Part shown: positions 1-9,403 of the stretch, piece after piece
Layout: the number at the start of each line of letters is the position of its first letter
Position numbering within the stretch: the first letter of the stretch is position 1
Assembly: GCF_018614975.1 (NCBI RefSeq)
Contig: NZ_JAGGNR010000015.1
Location: forward strand, 25,298 to 89,297
DNA: 64,000 bases
Direction of reading: 5' to 3'
Source of the DNA: Paenibacillus polymyxa
Lineage (GTDB): Bacteria > Bacillota > Bacilli > Paenibacillales > Paenibacillaceae
Made by a program: the position numbers and the translations under genes
The notes under the pieces: generated by a model
Database searches by the model: none
What the model was told of the DNA's origin: nothing
Seen by the model: only the letters and a program-made list of their open reading frames with translations

Positions 1-1342
1 CAGCTACAATCCGTTGTCCGACGACAGGGGTCTTGAACAGGCCACCGTGAGCCAAAATGCTGTCAATGGCTACATTCTCTTCCTCCGTCAAAATGTCCAT
101 ACCCAGCTTGAGTGCACCGAAGGCACTGAACAGATGTGTCCGCATGAAGTTTGCCAGATTGAAGTTGCTTTCCGGAGAGCGGACGAACAATGGACGGCCT
201 TTCTCAAGTCCCGTAATATTCTCACCTGAGTAGTAGCCATAGCTGAGCAAACCACCACCATCAGGGTCTGCCTCCAAAGCCTTGTTAAACAACACGCTAA
301 ACAACTTGCCGTTATCCACTTCATATCCCATCGCTTGGGAAAATTCACGGAACAGTCCAACCCATGCGTTGATATCACTGGAACAGTTGTTGGCATGCAC
401 CATCCCTACTGGGCTACCATCCGGCGTGGTGACCATATCGATCTCGGGATACACTTTGGATAATTCCTTCTCGAGTACAATCATCGCAAATACGGATGTC
501 CCAACGGAGATGTTCCCCGTACGTTTTCTCACGCTATTCGTTGCTACCATACCCGTTCCGGCATCGCCTTCTGGCGGGCAGAGCGGAATGCCTGCTTGCA
601 GATCTTGCGAAGGGTCGAGCAACTTGGCTCCCGCTTCCGTCAATGCACCTGCATTCTCACCAGCGAGATATACCTTGGGAAGAAGGTCCTCGACCTTCCA
701 CGGATAACCTTTGCCTGCGATCTGTTCATCGAACTGTTGGATCATGGATGGGTGGTAATTATGTGTAGACTCGTCAATTGGGAAAATGCCTGAAGCATCG
801 CCGATCCCAATCGCCTTATTGCCCGTTAGCAACCAGTGGATGTATCCAGCCAAGGTTGTCAGGTGATCGATCTGTGGCACATGTGCCTCTTCGTTCAAAA
901 TCGCTTGGTACAAGTGAGCGATGCTCCAGCGTTCCGGAATATTGAATTGCAGAAGATTTGTTAGCTCTCTTGCAGCTGCTCCCGTTGTAGCATTACGCCA
1001 AGTACGGAAAGGTACCAGCAGTTCGCCAGCCTCATCCAATGCGATATATCCATGCATCATGGCCGAGAATCCGATAGAACCGACCTTACGCAGCGTAATT
1101 CCGTATTTCTGTTCCACATCTTGCTTCATCTCACGATAAGCCGTCTGCAGACCTGTGATGATATCCTCCTGGTTGTACGTCCAATATCCATCTTTCAGGA
1201 GGTTCTCCCATTCATAACTGCCTGATGCGATGGTCTCAAAACGCTCGTCAATCAACACCGCCTTAATCCGCGTTGATCCAAATTCAATTCCGAGCGAAGT
1301 AGCGCCCTTGGTAATGGCTTCTTTCAAGTCCAATTGACTCAT
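1..1342 (-). CDS. FGGY-family sugar kinase, probable L-ribulokinase type (3' end cut by window edge)
   Basis: Carbohydrate kinase of the FGGY fold that would phosphorylate a pentulose in the cytoplasm. About 447 residues are present; the C-terminus lies beyond the left edge. The N-terminal phosphate-binding segment ([17 protein letters not shown]) is near residues 16-32, and the second-domain ATP-site stretch includes [12 protein letters not shown] and [11 protein letters not shown]. The ATG at 1342 is preceded by a GAGAGGGG ribosome site. It is divergent from araR across an intergenic region with two AraR boxes, so control by arabinose is inferred. It is not a close match to the classic Bacillus AraB sequence as I remember it; a xylulokinase-like or other pentulose kinase in an AraR regulon is the alternative. 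Confidence 0.85.
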   Translation of the reverse strand, partial: MSQLDLKEAITKGATSLGIEFGSTRIKAVLIDERFETIASGSYEWENLLKDGYWTYNQEDIITGLQTAYREMKQDVEQKYGITLRKVGSIGFSAMMHGYIALDEAGELLVPFRTWRNATTGAAARELTNLLQFNIPERWSIAHLYQAILNEEAHVPQIDHLTTLAGYIHWLLTGNKAIGIGDASGIFPIDESTHNYHPSMIQQFDEQIAGKGYPWKVEDLLPKVYLAGENAGALTEAGAKLLDPSQDLQAGIPLCPPEGDAGTGMVATNSVRKRTGNISVGTSVFAMIVLEKELSKVYPEIDMVTTPDGSPVGMVHANNCSSDINAWVGLFREFSQAMGYEVDNGKLFSVLFNKALEADPDGGGLLSYGYYSGENITGLEKGRPLFVRSPESNFNLANFMRTHLFSAFGALKLGMDILTEEENVAIDSILAHGGLFKTPVVGQRIVA

Positions 1343-1477
1343 AATCACGTGTATCCCCTCTCCGGTCGCGATTTCACATCCTATAGGATGATATATAAAA
1401 GGTGAAGCTTCTACTTACAGCGATGGCTGATGATGTATTTATGAATTTTGTCTAGATACTTCCTGTTGTGTTATCAA

Positions 1478-1491
1478 AGAATGCGCTTTCC
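1478..1491. promoter_or_regulatory. cre-like catabolite repression site
   Basis: AGAATGCGCTTTCC; on the minus strand GGAAAGCGCATTCT matches the CcpA site TGNAARCGNWWNCA except at the two outer positions. It lies between the kinase start and the nearer AraR box, as in the Bacillus araABD promoter. The assignment is inference from sequence and context. Confidence 0.45.
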
Positions 1492-1514
1492 TTTTCTGAC
1501 AGCCTTAGTATATT

Positions 1515-1530
1515 TTTTGTACGTACATTT
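1515..1530. promoter_or_regulatory. AraR operator box (kinase side)
   Basis: TTTTGTACGTACATTT contains the TTTGTACGTACA core of the Bacillus AraR box ATTTGTACGTACAAAT (13 of 16 positions). It sits 173 bases upstream of the kinase start on the divergent promoter. Confidence 0.75.
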
Positions 1531-1717
1531 GTCAATCATATATAATAGTTATACTTACAAAGGGCACATAATGTGCTCTATTTGATCATTAAAAGGGCTT
1601 AAACGTCTCTAAAATGGCTATGCTGTAAGGTACACCTCCATGCAAAAAGACTGGATATGTACGGCTCATTTTGAAAAATGTTCGGTTTTATTTTCATCCC
1701 GTCTGAATCATGCTAAA

Positions 1718-1733
1718 ATATGTACGTACAACT
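1718..1733. promoter_or_regulatory. AraR operator box (araR side)
   Basis: ATATGTACGTACAACT matches the Bacillus AraR box at 14 of 16 positions. It lies 35 bases upstream of the araR start, suggesting autoregulation. Together with the box at 1515-1530, about 200 bases away, looping is possible. Confidence 0.75.
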
Positions 1734-1767
1734 ATCTGAACAACAACGTTGATATAGATGAGTAACG

Positions 1768-2877
1768 ATGAAAGAAGTGGACTACGTGAAGCCAAAATAC
1801 CAGGTCATCATTGATGATATAAAGAGTCATATCCTTTCGGGGACATATAGCATAGGCGAACAGATCCCAACCGAGCTGGCATTACAGGAAAGCTACACCG
1901 TAAGTCGCCAGACGGTGCGGAAGGCTATTTTGGAGTTATCAAACGAAGGGTTTTTACGAAGCGAAAAGGGTTCAGGCACTTACGTTAGCAACCAGTATCG
2001 ATCACGATCAGGCGGCAATACGTCAAAGAAAACGATCGGTGTGATTACAACATACATCTCGGATTACATCTTTCCTTCCATTATCCGCGGTATTGAGAGT
2101 CGTCTGAATGAGGACAACTACTCGTTACTGCTCGCCAGCACCAATAATGATGTGGCACAGGAGAAAAAAGCACTCGAAATGATGCTCTCCTACGGTGTGG
2201 ATGGCCTGATTGTCGAACCGACCAAAAGTAATCTCTACAATCCTAACATTGCATACTACCTATCGTTCAAAGAGCAGGATGTGCCATTTACGATGATTAA
2301 TGCGTTCTATGAGGAGCTGGAGGTTCCGTTCTTCTGCCTGGATGACGTGCAGTCCAGTTATCTTGCCACACGGGAATTGATCGCCAAAGGCCACACCCAG
2401 ATCGGCATTATTGCCAAAATGGATGATCTACAAGGCAAGTACCGAATGAAGGGGTACATCAAGGCGCTGGGTGAAGCGAAGTTACGGTTCCATCCTGATC
2501 AAGTGCTTTCTTTTGATACCGCATCGAAACCGGAGTTATCCTCTAATGTAGCCACGTATCTGGACGAAAACAGGGATTCGCTCACCGCGATTGTCTGTTA
2601 CAACGATGAGGTGGGACTGGAGGTTGTGAACGCCTGCAGGCAACTGGGCATCTCGATCCCGGATGAGTTATCCATCATTGGACAAGACAATTCGTACATC
2701 GCCAAGAACGCCAACATCCGGCTTACAACGCTAACCCATCCCCAAGAGCAGATGGGCCGTGATGCTGCCGACTGGGTGATCAAGAATCTGCAAGGCAAAA
2801 AGGATCTGCCGAGGAACACCTACTATCAGCCGGTGCTGGTTGAGGGAGAGACGGTGAAGGAGATCGAAGTGGAATAA
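1768..2877 (+). CDS. araR: AraR, arabinose-responsive repressor (GntR HTH plus LacI-type sensor)
   Basis: Chimeric repressor of 369 residues: a GntR-type winged helix at about residues 8-76 (IPTELALQESYTVSRQTVRK) followed by a LacI/periplasmic-binding-type effector domain from about residue 88 to 362. The junction segment KTIGVITTYISDYIFPSI and the downstream IIRGIES are nearly identical to Bacillus subtilis AraR. In that family L-arabinose releases the protein from ATTTGTACGTACAAAT boxes; two such boxes lie immediately upstream, toward the divergent kinase. The ATG at 1768 has only a weak ribosome site (GAGTAACG), so low-level expression is likely. Known for the family: control of arabinose uptake and catabolism. 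Inferred: it controls the kinase at 1-1342. Confidence 0.93.
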   Translation: MKEVDYVKPKYQVIIDDIKSHILSGTYSIGEQIPTELALQESYTVSRQTVRKAILELSNEGFLRSEKGSGTYVSNQYRSRSGGNTSKKTIGVITTYISDYIFPSIIRGIESRLNEDNYSLLLASTNNDVAQEKKALEMMLSYGVDGLIVEPTKSNLYNPNIAYYLSFKEQDVPFTMINAFYEELEVPFFCLDDVQSSYLATRELIAKGHTQIGIIAKMDDLQGKYRMKGYIKALGEAKLRFHPDQVLSFDTASKPELSSNVATYLDENRDSLTAIVCYNDEVGLEVVNACRQLGISIPDELSIIGQDNSYIAKNANIRLTTLTHPQEQMGRDAADWVIKNLQGKKDLPRNTYYQPVLVEGETVKEIEVE

Positions 2878-3071
2878 ACGAACCAGCTCAGCCACAGAAT
2901 TATATAGGTATAGCCGCTGAAGATTAACAGGTTTTGAATGTGAATTGAGTTTGATATATTACCAAGTGACTGTTTATTTTCGTTTTCTTCTTGGCAATAA
3001 TGATAGGACTCATGATATGTTCAGAGCTTATTAATTCAGAAGGAAATGGCGGGTACCTTGGTGTGGAAATC

Positions 3072-3788
3072 ATGGAAATAGTGAAAGATAGTTTGCTGGT
3101 TGCAGGAAGGATTTTTACGATTTTCCCTCTCTTGCTCATTGTAGGTATGTTCATGGGCAAACGATCCGTTGGGGAACTGCCTGTGTTCGACTTTCTGGTC
3201 GTCCTTAGTTTGGGAGCTGTTGTAGGTGCTGATATTGCTGATCCCAAAATTGAGCATATCCATACCGCGGTGGCGATCATATTAATCGGTCTTACACAGC
3301 GGCTCGTTTCTGTTCTGACGATTAAATGGAGAAAATTTGGAAACCTTATCACATTTGAACCAACTGTTGTTGTAAGTCAAGGCCAGCTCATTGTCCCCAA
3401 CCTGATAAAAGTAAAATATTCGGTGGACAACATTCTTCAAATGCTGCGTGAACGAGATATATTTCATCTAGGCGATGTTGATTTCGCCATACTGGAGGCT
3501 AACGGCAAGCTGACCGTTTATAAAAAAGAATCAAAATCTGCTCCCTCTCTTGAAGATTTGGGCCTGGTCAAGCAAAAGAAGAGCGCCTCCTACCCTTTGA
3601 TCATAGAAGGGAAAGTATATGAAGACACCCTGGCCTATGTTCAAAAGGATACCACATGGCTTGCATCCCAACTTCAAACACGAGGACTACGTCAGGACGA
3701 CATCTTTTTTGCATCTGTAGATGACAACGGTGAGCTGTATATCTCAGAGAAGCATTCATCTGCGAAGCTTCCCCCTATTCATCATTGA
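3072..3788 (+). CDS. DUF421 (YetF-type) membrane protein
   Basis: Member of the YetF/DUF421 family, about 238 residues. Three N-terminal hydrophobic segments (about residues 8-28, 35-53, 58-80) carry the family signature MGKRSVGELPVFDFLVVLS. They are followed by a cytoplasmic two-lobe domain with the typical VVSQGQLIVPNLIK and REREIFHLGDVDFAILE-like elements. Bacillus members are mostly uncharacterised, and some are linked to spores or stress. I chose the ATG at 3072 because MEIVKDSLLVAG matches the family N-terminus; a GTG at 3063 is possible. No strong ribosome site was seen. It appears monocistronic, with no obvious functional link to its neighbours. Confidence 0.85.
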   Translation: MEIVKDSLLVAGRIFTIFPLLLIVGMFMGKRSVGELPVFDFLVVLSLGAVVGADIADPKIEHIHTAVAIILIGLTQRLVSVLTIKWRKFGNLITFEPTVVVSQGQLIVPNLIKVKYSVDNILQMLRERDIFHLGDVDFAILEANGKLTVYKKESKSAPSLEDLGLVKQKKSASYPLIIEGKVYEDTLAYVQKDTTWLASQLQTRGLRQDDIFFASVDDNGELYISEKHSSAKLPPIHH

Positions 3789-3914
3789 ATGAACACAGTG
3801 TGGAATCCACTCCTCATCACGAGTCGCCGAATATCCTATTTCCTGCAGCATGACAAATAGTCGCACAGACCTTGGTCCATACGACTTAATTGGTTTAATC
3901 TACCTTCGGCATTG

Positions 3915-5054
3915 CTACTTCCAGAGCTCTTCGGCAATTTCCTTAATGAAGGCAAGCTTGCGCCACTGTTGTTCCTCAGTCAGATGGTTGCCTTCTTCCG
4001 TGGAAGCGAAGCCGCATTGCGGGCTCAGGCAGATTCGATCCAGATCAACATATTGTTTGGCTTCCTCAATCCGTTTCAGAATATCTTCCTTGTTCTCCAA
4101 CTCTCCGAATTTGGAAGAGAAGAGGCCAAGTACAACCTGCTGATTATCCTTCAGGAAACGAAGTGGCTTGAAATCACCTGCCCGTTCCGTATCAAACTCC
4201 AGATAGAATCCAGAGTAGTTATCGATACTCAGAAGTGTCTGCGCAATTGGCTCGTAACCCCCACCAACCCCTGCAAATGTCGAAACATAATTACCGCGGC
4301 AGACATGAGTGGTTACCACGAGGTCTTCCGGCAGGCCAGATACCACATCTTCGTTCAGTTTTGCGAGTTCGTTTGCGTACTCTTCCACATTAACGCCAAT
4401 CTGCTCCATCACTGTGATGAACTGTTGGTCACACAATGCACCCCACGTGCAATCATCAATCTGGATGCTGCGGCAGCCGGCTTCATAGAAGGCCAGGATG
4501 GATGCTTTGTACGCCCCAGCAATGTCTGAGAGAAGCTCTTGGCGGTTTGGATAGATGGCCTGTGTGCTTTCCTTATTATCCGCCCGGTCCAATTCGAATA
4601 GGAACTGTGCAGCTGCCGGGATGGATTGACGGGCAACAACGTCTTCCCCAGCGGCTTCTTTCAAGAAGGCGTAATGCGCTACAAATGGATGACTGCTGTA
4701 GCTGATTTTGCCGCTCAGACGAGCTGTTTCCGGTCTGGATGTCGCACCGTTGAATCGGTAGCCTTCCTCAATGATTGTCCGCTCAACACCATCTAGTCCC
4801 CAGAAAAAGTCCAGATGCCACCAAGAGCGGCGGAATTCGCCGTCCGTTACAGCCTGAAGGCCAACCTCTTTTTGTTTCTGTACAAGTTTCACAATCTCGG
4901 CATTCTCCACTTCGTTCAACTGTTCCGTGGTAATTTCGCCGTTCTGGTATTTTAATCGGGCATCCTTCAACACACTTGGGCGCAGGAAACTGCCCACAAT
5001 ATCATATCGAAATGGAGTGACGGTTCGTTGTTTAGGCTTGGTTTGTACGCTCAT
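3915..5054 (-). CDS. MetE-like (YxjG/YxjH-type) methionine synthase II family protein
   Basis: Cobalamin-independent methyltransferase family protein of 379 residues, corresponding to the catalytic C-terminal half of MetE only. This family transfers a methyl group to homocysteine or a related thiol to make methionine. The zinc ligands expected for the family are present: H250 and C252 in TTHVCRGN, and C347 in LSPQCGFAST; E286 (FYLEFD) is the likely acidic ligand. The N-terminal RYDIVGSFLRP loop is typical. Length fits Bacillus YxjG/YxjH (about 377). Those genes are under SAM riboswitches in Bacillus, but here the 75 bases upstream are too short for one; a TATAAT-like -10 lies about 20 bases before the start. 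Methyl donor is unknown. Confidence 0.9.
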   Translation of the reverse strand: MSVQTKPKQRTVTPFRYDIVGSFLRPSVLKDARLKYQNGEITTEQLNEVENAEIVKLVQKQKEVGLQAVTDGEFRRSWWHLDFFWGLDGVERTIIEEGYRFNGATSRPETARLSGKISYSSHPFVAHYAFLKEAAGEDVVARQSIPAAAQFLFELDRADNKESTQAIYPNRQELLSDIAGAYKASILAFYEAGCRSIQIDDCTWGALCDQQFITVMEQIGVNVEEYANELAKLNEDVVSGLPEDLVVTTHVCRGNYVSTFAGVGGGYEPIAQTLLSIDNYSGFYLEFDTERAGDFKPLRFLKDNQQVVLGLFSSKFGELENKEDILKRIEEAKQYVDLDRICLSPQCGFASTEEGNHLTEEQQWRKLAFIKEIAEELWK

Positions 5055-5129
5055 AGTTTAATCTCCCCGTTTATTATTATAGAATTAAATATAACATATC
5101 CGATCGGAATAACTGTTCTACGAAAGAGT

Positions 5130-5166
5130 AATAGCCCGCTATAGGTATTAGCTATAGCGGGCTATT
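5130..5166. terminator. Strong hairpin, terminator of the glycosyltransferase operon
   Basis: AATAGCCCGCTATA and its perfect 14-base reverse complement are separated by 9 bases. It lies downstream (minus strand) of the gene ending at 5247 and upstream of the MetE-like gene. The U tract is poor on the minus strand, so efficiency is uncertain. Confidence 0.7.
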
Positions 5167-5246
5167 TTAAGCGGACTCTATATAGAAGTCATGTATTCCA
5201 TCTGACCAGACCGGATATCCGGAACAGGGTCTCACCATCTATGTTC

Positions 5247-7100
5247 TCAAGTCAACGTAAGAACAATCTGATCCCCGGAACGGGAGATTTTGTAGATCCC
5301 TTCCTGCATGTCGATGCCATAATGTTTTTTCAGCAAATACTTCGCATTGAGGTCTGTCTCTACAACAACCAGATAATCGTAGCCGCTCAACAGGTTGTCC
5401 ATATTGTCCTCATAGAACAACACAATCCCGTCCACATGAGGAGCATACAAGAAATACTTCCCTACATATTGCATGTAATAGTTCGTGACCTGCTGGTCCC
5501 TATCTGAAGCGTAGAAGAGATATCTGTTGTTATCCTCTTGCCCACCTGGGTACCACCGATCACCAGTAACCGCATGAATCTTGTACGGGAGCGTTGTATC
5601 ATAGCTTTGGGCAATAGACACGATACCATTATATTCGGATAAAAGGATGGTGGCCGCAACCGCCATACAGCCGATAATGCCTTTCTGATAATGACCTTTT
5701 GTCTCAACTGTCTTAAAGGATTGATAATCTGGTACTTCACCAATCCGATAGTGGAATGATCGCTCCAAGTCGATCGCAGCGCACAACACCAGCCCACCGG
5801 CGAATAGCACCACGATACTCGATGCATAACGCTCAAATCCAGCCAGGACAATTGCTTCATCCAATGGCATGGAGAAGAGATACAACGCCAGAATACCCGC
5901 ATAATACAGTAACAGAACAACGTCCAACGCAATTAATGCTTTCCACAAGTTCCACTTCTTCTTGAGCACAACAACGGCAAATACCGAAGCTCCGATCGCG
6001 ATAAGCTGGAAAAGTACAATTCCGAGCACAGGCCTGGACGTGATATCTATGCTTGATTTCAGGAAGAGCGTCAGGATCTCCCATTTCTGTTCTCCTGTCT
6101 TGCCAGCTTGGATCACCGAGGCTGTTCCCTCGAACTTGTTATCAATCCCTTGGAATACCGTCGCCATTCGCCAGCTCCAGCCGAAATATGGAATCAGCGC
6201 ACCGCAGATCGTGCCCACCACAGCAAGCGCCGTTTTCCAACTGAACTTTTGCCCGTGCTTTAGCCATGTATATACCAGGAAGATGAGGCCGATGGCTGCA
6301 AAAATAACCCCTGTGCTTTTGATGATCGTCAGCAACCCGGCAAGCGGAAGAACAATAATACATGCCTTTTTGATCTCATTACGATACTGGTACACAACAG
6401 CCAGGATGGCGAGCGCGTAGATCGGAAGCAAGAAATCCACGAGCAGATTGGTGATCCGAATCGTAAGATTGAAAAACGAAATTGTAGATAACCCGAGTCC
6501 GAGAAAAGCGTACAGAAGAAAGCGTTTCTTCTCCGAAACAATGCCAAACATGGCATAAAAACAGGAAAAGATAAGCAATCCCTGTGCCAAGAGCATTACG
6601 GACTGGGAGTGCCCCATGAAACGACAGACATAATAAATAAATGACGAAGTCCCGAGCGGATAGTTTTTAAAATCAATCAGGTCGGAGTCTGGCGTCGGAA
6701 AGGCATCTGTACTGAGCATCTGCTTCAATACGATAGCCCAGTGGGAGAAATTATCGTAATGTGTTAATTGGTTCTGAAAGAGTACCAGCAAGAAAACAAA
6801 AGTCCCTGCAAGGAATGAAAATTGGAATATGGAAAAGGACATGCGAAAAGATATACCTTGGCGCAAGGCGCCGACTACACTGCCTCTGTACAGCACCAAC
6901 CCTATAATCAATACGATAACGCTGCCTAAAAAGAGCTGCCCTGCCAAACCACTCAGAAAAACAATGCAGGCAATCGAGGAAAACACAAATACAGGGATGA
7001 ACTCCCAACGTAGTGATAGTGCCTTCCGTACAAACTGCATATAACCAAGAAAGGAGAATATCAATAAAACTCCCATCACAAAATGAAGCACAATGAGCAT
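5247..7100 (-). CDS. Polytopic membrane protein, GT-C glycosyltransferase-like
   Basis: 617 residues with about 12-13 hydrophobic segments up to about residue 470, then a soluble extracytoplasmic domain of about 140 residues. The first large loop contains HYDNFSHWAIVLKQML, the acidic-His-Trp loop seen in GT-C-type lipid-linked sugar transferases (known fold; donor probably a polyprenyl-phosphate sugar). Ribosome site GGAGAG precedes the ATG at 7100. It is the last gene of a three-gene operon (11 bases after the PilZ glycosyltransferase) whose first gene is a DPM1/GtrA-type protein that could supply polyprenyl-phosphate sugar. A role in decorating or exporting a cell-surface glycan is inferred; the exact family is not recognised. 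Confidence 0.7.
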   Translation of the reverse strand: MLIVLHFVMGVLLIFSFLGYMQFVRKALSLRWEFIPVFVFSSIACIVFLSGLAGQLFLGSVIVLIIGLVLYRGSVVGALRQGISFRMSFSIFQFSFLAGTFVFLLVLFQNQLTHYDNFSHWAIVLKQMLSTDAFPTPDSDLIDFKNYPLGTSSFIYYVCRFMGHSQSVMLLAQGLLIFSCFYAMFGIVSEKKRFLLYAFLGLGLSTISFFNLTIRITNLLVDFLLPIYALAILAVVYQYRNEIKKACIIVLPLAGLLTIIKSTGVIFAAIGLIFLVYTWLKHGQKFSWKTALAVVGTICGALIPYFGWSWRMATVFQGIDNKFEGTASVIQAGKTGEQKWEILTLFLKSSIDITSRPVLGIVLFQLIAIGASVFAVVVLKKKWNLWKALIALDVVLLLYYAGILALYLFSMPLDEAIVLAGFERYASSIVVLFAGGLVLCAAIDLERSFHYRIGEVPDYQSFKTVETKGHYQKGIIGCMAVAATILLSEYNGIVSIAQSYDTTLPYKIHAVTGDRWYPGGQEDNNRYLFYASDRDQQVTNYYMQYVGKYFLYAPHVDGIVLFYEDNMDNLLSGYDYLVVVETDLNAKYLLKKHYGIDMQEGIYKISRSGDQIVLTLT

Positions 7101-7111
7101 CTCTATCTCTC

Positions 7112-9403
7112 CTAACCCTCTCTGGTGGAACGATCGGAATGTGGGTGAATCAAATCCGTCAGCAATTGGTCGATCAGGCCCTTCTCCACAATATCATCGA
7201 TATTCTCCACCGAGAGAAGCACTTCGCGCTCACGGGCTGTCGTTTTTCCCGTATGTTGCAAAATGACTTCAATATTACTCTTCGTATAAAAAGTAACGAC
7301 CGCTCCTGCCGCAATATCACCATGAAATCCCGTCGCGGAGAAGAAACGATAATTGAAGCTGCGCAGCGTACAGCTGTCATCATTGGTGAAATGAACTGGA
7401 AGCTGAAGGGATAGCCGCGGCATTTTTCGCTGATCCGATCTGGGTTGAACAATCCGTTTTTTTACATTGCGTAACATATCGTCATAAGCCGTATCCCACA
7501 GATTCATCTGCTCTGGCAATGAGTGTTTACGGTCGTAGATGATTTGCATGTATTGACGGTTATCATTCTCATCAATCGGCTGAACCGTTGCGGAGTAACG
7601 CCAGCCCTCTCCATCCTGTTTCACATAAACGATGACTGCATCGAGGTTGGCCTCATATCGCTCGGTTTTGACAACCAGTGAGATGATCTTCTGCTCAGCC
7701 AAATAAATGGGATAAGGAACATAGAAGGCAATACCTTGTTCAGATACATCAACCGTCTTGGCCTGATATCGCAGATTGTTGGCTTGGTCGTGAATCGTGA
7801 CATCTTCCTGCGCCCGAATCCGTTCTGTCTCCCGATACGCACGGCGGCCGATCATGAAGAACAGGGCGTAACACAGCGCAATCATGTTATGAATTAGCCA
7901 GAAAATAATGATACTGCTGAAGAACAGCGCAATGCCGTACTTGCCATTGACATACCGAATCACGGCTGCAATGGATAGCAACAGCAAGAAGATATGCGGA
8001 AGTGCATATAAAAGAGCAGACATCCATTGTCGACCACTTGCTCTGCTTTTGTTGGTAACCTTGAATTTCTTCTCACGAATTCCCAGCGTCTCCAGGAGAA
8101 CCGGCCAGATCAAATAAGGCATGAATATCGTATCGATAACCTGACTCCATCGCTGATTCCGAATATTGCTGGACAGATATCGCATGGATACACTATAGAA
8201 GAAATAAGATGGAAGCCAGAATATTAAGATTTGCCAGAAGGTTGTGTTAACAATCTGGAAGTCGAACAACGCAAATAAAATAGGTGCCAAAATGAAAATC
8301 AAGCGGTTAAAGAAGGACCACCAGTATAAGAAACTGCTTAAGTAGGTCACTCTCGTCCAGAAAGGAAGCTTCCCAGATAAGGGCGCACGCGTATTCTGCA
8401 GGCTCTGAATGATCCCCCGTGCCCAACGAATCCGCTGCTTAATCATACTCTTCACTGTTGTTGTTGTCTGCCCGGCAGCTTGAACCTCTTGAGTCGCATA
8501 GGTAATATAACCTTCTTGCTGCAAGCGGATGCTTGTCTCAAAGTCCTCGGTGATCGTATTGAGCGGAAAACCTCCGATGTCTTCCATGCCCTGCCGGGAA
8601 ATGATCGTATTACTTCCTGTATAAGCTACCGCATTGGAGGCATTACGCAGAATGTTCACTTCTCTGGAGAAGAAATCCTGTTCATTCGGAATACCTTGCT
8701 CTGCATACAGGTTGAACTGGAATAGATCCGGATTGTAGAAGCTCTGCGGGGTCTGTACCAGACCAAGCTTGAACTTAGGGTCCATCTCGTCCTGCCTGCG
8801 AGGACGCCATACCTCATTCTCCTTAATAAACGTGGAGAGCATGAAATAGGGTACCGTTTTCATCAAAAAGGTGTGCTGTGGAATCATATCCGCATCAAAC
8901 GTTGCAATGAGCGGCGAAGAGCTTTTGCTCAGTGCATTGTTCAGATTACCAGACTTGGCATCCTTATTTCCGGGAAACCCCAGATATCCCACACCAAATT
9001 GTCTGGCAAGCTCCTCCACCTCTGGTCTTGCTCCATCATCACAGAGATAGATATGAACCTTCCGCTTGTCCGGGTAATCCATGAACGTACAGGCATTAAC
9101 GGTTTTATATAACAGATCAACGGGCTCATTATGCGTAGCAATAAATACATCCACATCCGGATAATACTCCGGCGGGACGATTGGAAAATCGAGCTGTGTA
9201 CGTTCTTTTTGCATCTTTTGAAAGAATAATTCAAAGGTTGTCAGTACGGTGACCGTCTCAGCCACAATCAGCAGCATACCAAAAATGACGTTCAGCACGC
9301 CTTCACCCCATGGCAACGTAAAGAACGTACGCCAGAGCAAATAAATCGACATCAGGATCATCGTGATGACAAAAAAGATATTCTGCCTTTTTTCGTTTTG
9401 CAC
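7112..9403 (-). CDS. Processive GT2 glycosyltransferase (cellulose-synthase-like) with C-terminal PilZ domain
   Basis: Membrane-embedded GT2 synthase of about 763 residues. Order: two N-terminal TM helices, GT2 domain with CDDGARPE, FDADM (DxD-like), TEDFE and the processive QxxRW signature (QRIRWARG), then four or five TM helices. A PilZ domain follows, with RETER (RxxxR) and DVSEQG (DxSxxG), the c-di-GMP-binding motifs known from BcsA. A second C-terminal segment begins RKMPR but has lost the second motif (FFSATG), so it looks like a degenerate PilZ copy. The GTG start at 9403 overlaps the upstream stop codon (TAGTG) 11 bases after AAGGAGG; an ATG at 9436 lacks a ribosome site. Inferred: c-di-GMP-stimulated exopolysaccharide synthesis; product unknown. 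Confidence 0.85.
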   Translation of the reverse strand: MQNEKRQNIFFVITMILMSIYLLWRTFFTLPWGEGVLNVIFGMLLIVAETVTVLTTFELFFQKMQKERTQLDFPIVPPEYYPDVDVFIATHNEPVDLLYKTVNACTFMDYPDKRKVHIYLCDDGARPEVEELARQFGVGYLGFPGNKDAKSGNLNNALSKSSSPLIATFDADMIPQHTFLMKTVPYFMLSTFIKENEVWRPRRQDEMDPKFKLGLVQTPQSFYNPDLFQFNLYAEQGIPNEQDFFSREVNILRNASNAVAYTGSNTIISRQGMEDIGGFPLNTITEDFETSIRLQQEGYITYATQEVQAAGQTTTTVKSMIKQRIRWARGIIQSLQNTRAPLSGKLPFWTRVTYLSSFLYWWSFFNRLIFILAPILFALFDFQIVNTTFWQILIFWLPSYFFYSVSMRYLSSNIRNQRWSQVIDTIFMPYLIWPVLLETLGIREKKFKVTNKSRASGRQWMSALLYALPHIFLLLLSIAAVIRYVNGKYGIALFFSSIIIFWLIHNMIALCYALFFMIGRRAYRETERIRAQEDVTIHDQANNLRYQAKTVDVSEQGIAFYVPYPIYLAEQKIISLVVKTERYEANLDAVIVYVKQDGEGWRYSATVQPIDENDNRQYMQIIYDRKHSLPEQMNLWDTAYDDMLRNVKKRIVQPRSDQRKMPRLSLQLPVHFTNDDSCTLRSFNYRFFSATGFHGDIAAGAVVTFYTKSNIEVILQHTGKTTAREREVLLSVENIDDIVEKGLIDQLLTDLIHPHSDRSTREG

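Noticed and set aside
3036..3352. Minus-strand frames opposite the DUF421 gene
   Set aside because: Antisense to a gene with clear family motifs and hydrophobicity pattern.
5055..5130. SAM riboswitch before the MetE-like gene
   Set aside because: The upstream gap to the preceding terminator is about 75 bases, too short, and no S-box motifs were seen.
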